Part shown: one piece after another, positions 57,813 to 64,000 of the stretch
Layout: each line of letters begins with the position of its first letter
Position numbering within the stretch: the stretch's first letter is position 1
From: Granulicella arctica
Lineage (GTDB): Bacteria; Acidobacteriota; Terriglobia; Terriglobales; Acidobacteriaceae
Reading direction: 5' to 3'
Length of the DNA stretch: 64,000 nucleotides
Assembly (NCBI RefSeq): GCF_025685605.1
Contig: NZ_JAGTUT010000001.1
Span: forward strand, 248,001 to 312,000
Translations under genes and position numbers: made by a program
Notes under the pieces: generated by a model
The model's database searches: none
What the model was told of the DNA's origin: nothing
Seen by the model: only the letters and a program-made list of their open reading frames with translations

Positions 57813-58445
57813 ATGGGCGCTGATCGTCGCATCAAGATTCTCTGTGTGGATGACCATCATCTGATTCGAGACGGGATTGCCTCCACGATTGCCGAAGAGA
57901 CAGACATGGAACTGGTCGCGCAAGCGGCAAATGGCCGGGATGCCATTCAGGAGTTTAGGAAGTATCAGCCAGACGTAACTCTAATGGATCTTAGAATGCC
58001 CGAGATGGACGGCATCGCCGCTACCGCCGCTCTCCTGAAGGAGTTCCCATTAGCTAGAATCGTCATGCTTACGACCTATGCAGGCGACGTTAACGCTTCT
58101 CGAGCCTTCAAGAGCGGTGCAAGGGGCTATCTACTCAAATCGATGCTTCGGAACGATCTTGTGGAAACCATTAGACGAGTACACGCGGGTCATCAGCACA
58201 TCCCACCAGAGATAGCACACGAGATTGCCGCACACATCAGTACCGACGAGCTCACGGGACGGGAGCTTGATGTCTTGCGCTGCATTGCCACAGGAAAGTC
58301 GAACAAGGCTGTCTCCGTCAGCCTGAGGATCTCCGAAGATACCGTCAAAGGCCATGTTCGAAATGTCCTCTCGAAGCTGGGGGCGAACGACAGGACTCAT
58401 GCTGTGATGATAGCTATGGACCGTGGATACTTTTCGACCAGGTAA
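57813..58445 (+). CDS. NarL/LuxR-family response regulator
   Basis: 210 residues from ATG 57813, with GAGGTGA five bases upstream. The receiver has Asp59 (VTLMDLRMPEMDG) and Lys in GYLLKSM. The C-terminal LuxR helix-turn-helix is LTGRELDVLRCIATGKSNKA...ISEDTVKGHVRNVLSKLGA. The gene converges on a HisKA_3 kinase gene with 8 bp between stops. Such kinases phosphorylate NarL-type regulators, so the two are the likely cognate pair. Confidence 0.93.
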   Translation: MGADRRIKILCVDDHHLIRDGIASTIAEETDMELVAQAANGRDAIQEFRKYQPDVTLMDLRMPEMDGIAATAALLKEFPLARIVMLTTYAGDVNASRAFKSGARGYLLKSMLRNDLVETIRRVHAGHQHIPPEIAHEIAAHISTDELTGRELDVLRCIATGKSNKAVSVSLRISEDTVKGHVRNVLSKLGANDRTHAVMIAMDRGYFSTR

Positions 58446-58453
58446 GTCCCAGC

Positions 58454-61438
58454 TCAGAACGCGCCCTTCAGGTAATTCCAACGCATGGGAACAACGATCG
58501 TCACTTCAGTGCCGACGTTGCGCTTGCTCACGCATTTGAAGGTTGCTCCCATGGCCTCTGCACGCTCTTGCATTCCATGGAGACCCCAATGACCATTCGT
58601 CGGCGCTCCCTGATAGGCGGCAATGTCAAATCCTGACCCATCATCCGAGACAATGAATATGACGGCTCTCGATATACACCGCAGCGAAACGGAGATCTCG
58701 GAAGCGTCAGAATGGCGAAGGGCGTTTGTGATCGCTTCCCGCCCTATGTAGAACAGCTCTCCCCAGACGGAAGGGCTGACTTTCGCAACCGAGCATTCGA
58801 CGTCAATCCGGAATCGTGTCTGGTTCTGCTCATTATGCTCATCTGCGATAAATCGCAAACCCTCGATCAGCTCCTGCTGAGTCAAAATCTGTGCCCGGAG
58901 GCTACTAACGCGATTTCGCGCCTCTTCTAGAAGCCGGTCGGCCGAAATCAGAGCAGCCTCCAAGGACTCGCGAACGCGGCTTCCGGAGGGCAGTTGCTTA
59001 GTGGCGGCGCCAAAACGAAGCGCTAAGCCCTGGACACCCTGCAAGAGTGTGTCGTGCAGGTCGCGCGCTATGCGGATACGCTCGTCAGCGCGCACTACCT
59101 CCCTCGTTCGGATCGCCGTTGATAGAGAACGGATTCTGACTCCGTAGGCCAGCCAAATCAGACCGATCCCGAGGACCACGCAAGAGACTACAAATGTTGG
59201 CATCTGATAGAACGACGGGAGAACCGTGAATTGTAAGGAATCGTTGGTCTTACTCCAGACCCCCTCTCCGTTTGAGGCGATTACAGAAAACCTATACTTT
59301 CCTGCCCTCAGTCCTGTGTATACCGCTTCCGTGCGCCTACCAACATCCTGCCAGGTTTGATCGGCTCCGGCTAATTGATACTTGTAGGTGACCTTTTCTG
59401 GTGCGGATACGTGCACCCCAAAATAGGAGATTCTCAGCGTATGGTAGCCGGGCTTGATCCGGCTTCCGCTAGGCAAGGGTTGTCCGTCAACAGTCATTGC
59501 CATTCCGGTTACGTTTGGCGGCTCCGTGCTGCTCTTGATGGCTGACGGATCCAATGAAACGACACTATTCGTTGTTGAAAACCAAAGCATTCCGTGCAGA
59601 TCCTTGATGGCCGAAGGCACCTCCAAGACCTGCGGAGAAGGACCAACGATTCCAGCTTCGGACATCAGATCCGACCGCATTTGATAGCCCGGCGACTTCA
59701 ATGCTTCCGCCAACTCAGTCGCCGCGATATGAACAATGCCCCGCAATCCATTTAGCCAGAGGTCCCCGTTCGCAGATTGAAGCAGACCGGAAATACCTCG
59801 CACGTCGACTTGGTCGACAGTTTGAAGCGTCTCCAATTGATCGCCTCTCAGAACTGCGAGGCCGTTTGTGGCGCCAACGAACATACCAGACGGACTTTCA
59901 AGAAAAACTTGAATCATTCCAAGGGGCTTCGCTTTGTCTCCCGAGAACACTCGCGCCTGATCACCAACGAGAACAGCAACTCGATTGTCAAGGTATCCGG
60001 TCCATAATCGACCTTGGCCATCCATCAAAAGCGAAGTCGGCGTTATATCGGGGAGGTTGGGCACGGCTATCCGTGTCCACAACCCATCCGAATACCGCCA
60101 AAGTCCATTGCGGGTCAAAGACACATAGAGAAGATGATCGCCCGGACCTACGAGTTGTCGAACAAATTCCGGGAGAATACCCGCCGGCGGGGGAACAACC
60201 TTGTAGGTTTCATCCGAGTAGCGCCAGAGCCCCTGATGACCTGTCACCCATACTACGTTTGACGCATCGCAGTGGGCTGAGTAAAACTCGCGTTTCGGAC
60301 CATGTTCCGTCAGGACAGAGTCCCGCATCGAAATTGCGCTTGATTCTTGGACACCAAGCCACAACTCTCCGTTCGGACATTGGGCAAGAACGTTCCCGTA
60401 GTCCGTTGGCCTATCCACGAACCTCACCAAGTTGGGTCTTCGAAAACGATCTAGCCCTCCGGCTGTCGCCACCCATAGATCTCCATCGTGGTCTTGCATT
60501 ATGGTAGTCACGGTGTTGTTGCTTAAACCGTCCAAACTTGTGTAGTGCTCTACAGTGAAATCGTCTGCTTCTTTGTGCCCTTCTGTCTTCATCGCGGTTT
60601 GCGCTGGAAGAATCCTGATGAGTCCCTTGTTAGGGGATCCCATCCAGAGTAGGCCGCCCCAATCGAAAGCCATCTGAAAGCCATAGGTTCGAATGCGGTC
60701 AGGCATCTGAACCAGATCACCCTTCCATATGCGACGGGTGAAGCTTTGGACAGGCTCGACCGGCTGATTTTGCGCCCAAACGCTACCATCCGGGCCTTCA
60801 GCGAAGAAGGTGTCGAACCCACCCGCTGCCTCTACTTTCTGCCACTTATGATCGCCCGCGGGTAGCTTCCATATAGATGTTGTTGTAGCCGCCCACAACG
60901 TCCCGCTCCGATCGAAGAAGATATTTTGTACATCCGATCCCAAATCAAGGCTGGCCGTAGGGTTTTCCCATTTGCCTGCGCGAAGCTGGACGATCTGACC
61001 TCCTGCGACAGCAGTGATGATTCCGTTAGGATCCTGAGCAATCCATTTGACGGTGCCAGCGGGAAAACCGTCCTTTTCGCCGTAGGTTCGAATAACGATG
61101 TGATTTCTTATCTGCGCGATTCCTCGAATGCCAAAGCCAACCCAGAGGTCGTTCATTCGGTCTTCAAAGATCGAGAATGGAACTTGAAGATCGCTTTGCT
61201 GGAATTGGAAAGGTGTAAATGTCACGCCGTTGAAGTTGTAGAGCCCATTCCCAGCGGTAAGCCAGATCGTTCCATCATCCGCCTGAACCAGAGCTCGGAT
61301 GTCGAGAGGTGCGCCATCCTTGATGGTCCAAGAGGCGTGATCAAGCTGTGTAAGGCGTAGCGGCTCAGATGCCCTCAAAACCAAAGGTGTACAGAAGAAC
61401 CAAATCCAGAAAAGAGTATGGGTCATTTTCCGGGGCAT
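58454..61438 (-). CDS. Seven-bladed-propeller sensor histidine kinase (Reg_prop, Y_Y_Y, HisKA_3)
   Basis: About 994 residues from ATG 61438 (MPRKMTHTLFWIWFFCTPLV; other in-frame ATGs at 61468 and 61426 are possible). Signal peptide, then a large periplasmic propeller with repeated two-component-propeller motifs (DDGTIWLTAGNGLYNFNG, DHDGDLWVATAGGLDRFRR, GQGRLWTGYLDNRVAVLVG). Next come a Y_Y_Y domain (YKYQLAGADQTWQDVGRRTE...), one membrane helix (TFVVSCVVLGIGLIWLAYGV), HisKA_3 (RIARDLHDTLLQGVQGLALR) and HATPase (REAITNALRHSDAS, GHWGLHGMQERAEAMG). It probably senses an extracellular polymer fragment. Confidence 0.92.
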   Translation of the reverse strand: MPRKMTHTLFWIWFFCTPLVLRASEPLRLTQLDHASWTIKDGAPLDIRALVQADDGTIWLTAGNGLYNFNGVTFTPFQFQQSDLQVPFSIFEDRMNDLWVGFGIRGIAQIRNHIVIRTYGEKDGFPAGTVKWIAQDPNGIITAVAGGQIVQLRAGKWENPTASLDLGSDVQNIFFDRSGTLWAATTTSIWKLPAGDHKWQKVEAAGGFDTFFAEGPDGSVWAQNQPVEPVQSFTRRIWKGDLVQMPDRIRTYGFQMAFDWGGLLWMGSPNKGLIRILPAQTAMKTEGHKEADDFTVEHYTSLDGLSNNTVTTIMQDHDGDLWVATAGGLDRFRRPNLVRFVDRPTDYGNVLAQCPNGELWLGVQESSAISMRDSVLTEHGPKREFYSAHCDASNVVWVTGHQGLWRYSDETYKVVPPPAGILPEFVRQLVGPGDHLLYVSLTRNGLWRYSDGLWTRIAVPNLPDITPTSLLMDGQGRLWTGYLDNRVAVLVGDQARVFSGDKAKPLGMIQVFLESPSGMFVGATNGLAVLRGDQLETLQTVDQVDVRGISGLLQSANGDLWLNGLRGIVHIAATELAEALKSPGYQMRSDLMSEAGIVGPSPQVLEVPSAIKDLHGMLWFSTTNSVVSLDPSAIKSSTEPPNVTGMAMTVDGQPLPSGSRIKPGYHTLRISYFGVHVSAPEKVTYKYQLAGADQTWQDVGRRTEAVYTGLRAGKYRFSVIASNGEGVWSKTNDSLQFTVLPSFYQMPTFVVSCVVLGIGLIWLAYGVRIRSLSTAIRTREVVRADERIRIARDLHDTLLQGVQGLALRFGAATKQLPSGSRVRESLEAALISADRLLEEARNRVSSLRAQILTQQELIEGLRFIADEHNEQNQTRFRIDVECSVAKVSPSVWGELFYIGREAITNALRHSDASEISVSLRCISRAVIFIVSDDGSGFDIAAYQGAPTNGHWGLHGMQERAEAMGATFKCVSKRNVGTEVTIVVPMRWNYLKGAF

Positions 61439-62014
61439 TACAAGGCAAGATGGAAGTCTGATCGTCATGGCCTGAACTCTTGCCGCACGTATTCGAGAAC
61501 CTGGTTCCGGACCCGACTGGTGCGACGACGAATGAACAGATCGAACGCCCGAGAGGTGTCCACGGCCCGATTGGAAGAAGGTACGAAATCGGATTTGGCG
61601 GTTCGCAAGCATCGAGCAGCGGTCTCCGCACTCTGAGGTGCCACCATCTTATCGCCCTTGGCTGCTGTTGAACGAGGTAAACCCTCTAGTCAATTTGGGG
61701 GGGGCTATGTCCGGCCCTTTCTGACGTGGCTAACCCGTATGCCGCATGGCAAGGCCGTCAATGCTGCCTTAAAGCCCCGAGTTTCACTTTGAGTTCCGTA
61801 CCTCTCTCTCACCCAGATGACTTTGCGCGCACCCAAAGAGTTGGAAACTTACCCTCCAGAATGCTGTTTCGCCGAGTGCTTAAGGTCGCTATTGTGAGTT
61901 CGAGGGAAGATGCACGAGCGTTCGGACTAATTCACTGCGCTCCATTCGTCGGGCCGCTCAAACTGAGCGAGCAGTCATCATTGCAAGGCATTTGAGAGTT
62001 ACAAGGAGATAAAA
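61439..62014. other. Divergent intergenic region
   Basis: Between the propeller kinase (-) and the alcohol dehydrogenase (+). It contains a G8 tract in TTTGGGGGGGGCTATGTCC (about 61695-61713), whose complement resembles the C-tract near 57455. An 89-codon frame at 61726-61995 lacks support as a gene. Confidence 0.45.
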
Positions 62015-63118
62015 ATGGCTGAAACAGAGATAACAGATACGACGAGAATACCCGCTGTTGGGTATGGGACTGACGGCAAAACGCCTGGAAACAGGCTTAC
62101 CCGCACACAGTTTGAGCGAGATGCTCCTAAAGGCAATGAGGTTCTGATCGATGTTCTCTTCTGTGGCGTCTGTCATTCAGATGTTCATCTTCTCGCCGAC
62201 GAATGGAAGCTAACGCTGTACCCATGTGTTCCGGGCCACGAGATTGTCGGACGAGTAAAAGCAATCGCGGCGGATGTAAGTAAATTCAAGGTCGGTGACG
62301 TTGTGGGTGTAGGCTGCATGATCGATAGCTGCCGCTCCTGCGAACCCTGCTTGGAAGGTGAAGCGAACCACTGCTCGGGACCTCATGGTCCAACCTTGAC
62401 GTACAACGGATATCTGTATCCCAACGGGTCGACCCACAACACGTTCGGAGGCTATGCCAGCAATATCGTTGTGCGCGAAGACTTTGTCCTGCGTATCCCA
62501 GAGGGCATGGATTTGGCTGCCGCGGCTCCTCTGTTGTGTCCTGGCGTCGCAGTATACGGACCTCTAAAACGCTTCAATTTCAAGCCCGGCGCCAAGATCG
62601 GCATTGCGGGTATCGGCGGTCCTGGACACATCGCAATCATGATTGCAAAGGCAATGGGAGCTGAGGTAACGGCGATCACAACGCACGAGTCGAAGCGCGA
62701 AGCGGCCCTAAAGCTAGGTGCCACGAATGTGATCGTGTCTACCAACCCTGAGGACATGAAAGAGCACGCTAAATCACTTGACCACATTCTAGCGACGATC
62801 CCCAACGCTTACGATGTTGCGCCCTATCTCGGTCTGCTCAAGCGAAAGGCAACCATGACCGCTATGGCGTTGCTAGGGCCATACAGTGAACCACTTAACA
62901 ATCTGTCACTAGCTGCACAGGGACTTAGTCTGGCCGGCTCAATGATTGGAAGCCTTCCGGATAGCCAAGAAGTGTTGGACTTCTGCGCTGAGCATGGAAT
63001 CCTTCCGCAAGTCGAGGTGATCAAGATCCAGGATGTGAATGAAGCGATCGAGCGTCTAAGAAAAGCCGATGTGAGATTTCGTTTCGTCATAGACCTGAGT
63101 TCCCTACAGAACTGTTAG
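62015..63118 (+). CDS. Zinc-dependent NAD(P) alcohol dehydrogenase (CAD type)
   Basis: 367-residue medium-chain dehydrogenase/reductase. Catalytic zinc ligands are Cys53 and His54 region (FCGVCHSDVH) and His75/Glu76 (PGHEIVGRV). The structural zinc loop is CRSCEPCLEGEANHC. The Rossmann motif is GIAGIGGPGHIAIMIAKAMG. It reduces aldehydes or oxidises alcohols in the cytoplasm, resembling cinnamyl-alcohol/YahK-type enzymes. ATG 62015 has a strong AAGGAG six bases upstream. It is followed by a strong terminator, so it is probably a single-gene unit. Confidence 0.93.
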   Translation: MAETEITDTTRIPAVGYGTDGKTPGNRLTRTQFERDAPKGNEVLIDVLFCGVCHSDVHLLADEWKLTLYPCVPGHEIVGRVKAIAADVSKFKVGDVVGVGCMIDSCRSCEPCLEGEANHCSGPHGPTLTYNGYLYPNGSTHNTFGGYASNIVVREDFVLRIPEGMDLAAAAPLLCPGVAVYGPLKRFNFKPGAKIGIAGIGGPGHIAIMIAKAMGAEVTAITTHESKREAALKLGATNVIVSTNPEDMKEHAKSLDHILATIPNAYDVAPYLGLLKRKATMTAMALLGPYSEPLNNLSLAAQGLSLAGSMIGSLPDSQEVLDFCAEHGILPQVEVIKIQDVNEAIERLRKADVRFRFVIDLSSLQNC

Positions 63119-63149
63119 CTCGGTCCACTGACTCTTTTGATGACTGCCG

Positions 63150-63194
63150 GATGAGAATAAGCCGCCTAGCTTCTTGGGGCGGCTTGTTCTCATC
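63150..63194. terminator. Strong bidirectional hairpin terminator
   Basis: A 17-bp arm GATGAGAATAAGCCGCC pairs with GGCGGCTTGTTCTCATC with a single mismatch and an 11-nt loop; AAAA follows on the plus strand. It lies between the ends of the dehydrogenase gene (+) and the kinase gene (-), as a shared terminator would. Confidence 0.8.
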
Positions 63195-63252
63195 AAAATT
63201 CAGATTTTCCGGCGAGCCGAAGCTTTCAGCTATTTCGAAAGCTAGATCCGGC

Positions 63253-64000
63253 TTAACGCAACCAGCGAGTAGTCAAGAAAGCCCTTCGGGCTGGAACATC
63301 GACTTCGAGTTTAGTGCCTTCCGCTTTACGGCTTGACCAAGTCAATTTGGCACTGATCCGTTGCGCCCGTTCGTTAATACCACAGATGCCCCAGTGTCCA
63401 TCCGCTGGCTTCTCTTGATGGCCAGCCACATCAAAGCCGACTCCATTGTCTCGACACTCCACAAGGAGCCGGGCAGCTTCATATCGAAGCACGACCTCAA
63501 TCTGTGTTGCTCGCGCATGCCGAAAAGCATTAGTGATCGCCTCCCGACTAATCCAATACAACTCATCCCGCACCTCGTCTCTCAGAGAACGAGGATTACC
63601 TTTAACGGAGACCTCAAACGCAACAGCGCCTTCCCAGTTGAGATCTTTCGCAACATTCGTTAGTTCATCGGCTAAGGAAAGCTCACCTTTTCCGCGAAGT
63701 TGCTGCAGCTTTTCACGACCTTCATCTAAGATTCGCTCCCCAGAACTTACCGCATCTTCCAACAGAAGCCTTGCCTTCTCACCCTCGGGAATTGCCCTGG
63801 CCGCTGTATTGACACGCCACATAAGTGCGGTGACCCCCTGCAACAGCGTGTCATGCAGATCACGAGCCACACGTACACGCTCATTTGCTCTTTCGTCAGA
63901 TCTTTCCCTAATTCGTGCTGCTAAATATCGAAGTCGAGCGGTCCACGTACACCAAAGCGTAAAGAACGACGCACAAATGCAAAAGGTCAAGAACAAACGA
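63253..64000 (-). CDS. HisKA_3-type sensor histidine kinase (5' part outside window)
   Basis: C-terminal 249 residues of a membrane kinase; the frame is open to the window edge. Visible are a membrane helix (FLTFCICASFFTLWCTWTAR), HisKA_3 with the phosphoacceptor His (RVARDLHDTLLQGVTALMWR) and HATPase (REAITNAFRHARAT, DNGVGFDVAG, GHWGICGINERAQR). The block order and sequence match the propeller kinase at 58454-61438, so the missing N-terminal part may be a propeller plus Y_Y_Y domain as well. No regulator gene is in view. Confidence 0.88.
   Translation of the reverse strand, partial: RLFLTFCICASFFTLWCTWTARLRYLAARIRERSDERANERVRVARDLHDTLLQGVTALMWRVNTAARAIPEGEKARLLLEDAVSSGERILDEGREKLQQLRGKGELSLADELTNVAKDLNWEGAVAFEVSVKGNPRSLRDEVRDELYWISREAITNAFRHARATQIEVVLRYEAARLLVECRDNGVGFDVAGHQEKPADGHWGICGINERAQRISAKLTWSSRKAEGTKLEVDVPARRAFLTTRWLR

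Noticed and set aside
61726..61995. 89-codon plus-strand frame upstream of the dehydrogenase gene
   Set aside because: No ribosome binding site or family; lies in the dehydrogenase promoter region.

Overview
The window reads as a chromosomal segment of an acidobacterium, most likely class Terriglobia (Granulicella/Edaphobacter/Terriglobus-like). This is an inference from family composition: a sedolisin-type (S53) acid peptidase, a GHL6-type glycoside hydrolase, a kdpDE-kdpFABC potassium cluster, an ImuA/ImuB/DnaE2 cassette, a seven-bladed-propeller histidine kinase, and the protein style of the integrase remnant. No rRNA gene, intact tRNA gene or CRISPR array was found.

Layout. 0-11 kb: the 3' part of a GH51 arabinofuranosidase gene, then katG with a PerR/Fur regulator and a possible PerR box, a decayed dinB/tetR chimera, a secreted GHL6-like glycoside hydrolase and a secreted S53 peptidase. 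11.7-18.7 kb (minus strand): a complete potassium module in the order kdpD, kdpE, a 33-aa membrane peptide, kdpF, kdpA, kdpB, kdpC. KdpD is a short form without its N-terminal cytoplasmic KdpD/Usp region. 18.7-21.4 kb: a broken aspartyl-protease/PDZ gene, small hypotheticals and a DUF6624 protein.

21.4-27.2 kb is a genomic island in decay. It holds a MITE-like inverted-repeat element, a Fic gene broken by an amber codon and a 1-nt deletion (with the catalytic His changed to Gln), an 812-bp IS6-family remnant with perfect 15-bp ends, a broken LysR gene, a frameshifted excisionase-like gene, and a tyrosine integrase whose catalytic Tyr is Cys. Just beyond lies a 45-bp 3' fragment of a tRNA gene (probably tRNA-Asp), which I read as an attachment-site scar.

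27.3-32 kb: a minus-strand signalling operon (cold-shock protein, response regulator, a receiver lacking its Asp, soluble histidine kinase), a Crp-type regulator, and an excisionase-type-antitoxin/PIN-toxin module convergent with an HxlR regulator. 32.6-41 kb: a possible zinc metalloprotein of unknown family, then the mutagenesis cassette imuA-imuB-dnaE2 plus a 69-aa gene, divergent from dinB (Pol IV). 41-46 kb: a PAS/GAF histidine kinase and a SnoaL-AraC-SnoaL cluster. 46-57 kb (minus strand): envelope and stress genes, namely a membrane-anchored hypothetical, an outer-membrane protein, a patatin/BamA-type autotransporter, a lipoprotein, an OprB porin, a CaiB/BaiF CoA-transferase, DUF1269 and HdeD membrane proteins and an alpha/beta hydrolase. 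57-64 kb: a NarL-type regulator convergent with a large propeller kinase, a zinc alcohol dehydrogenase followed by a strong terminator, and a second HisKA_3 kinase running off the window.

Together the intact genes point to a soil-type lifestyle: plant polymer and protein turnover, potassium scavenging, peroxide defence, damage-induced mutagenesis and many signalling inputs. The clearest oddities are the tightly coupled csp/response-regulator operon, the short KdpD, the shared C-terminal tail between the dead Fic gene and the live antitoxin, and the unassigned HExxH protein. No wholly new multi-gene system could be proven from sequence alone.
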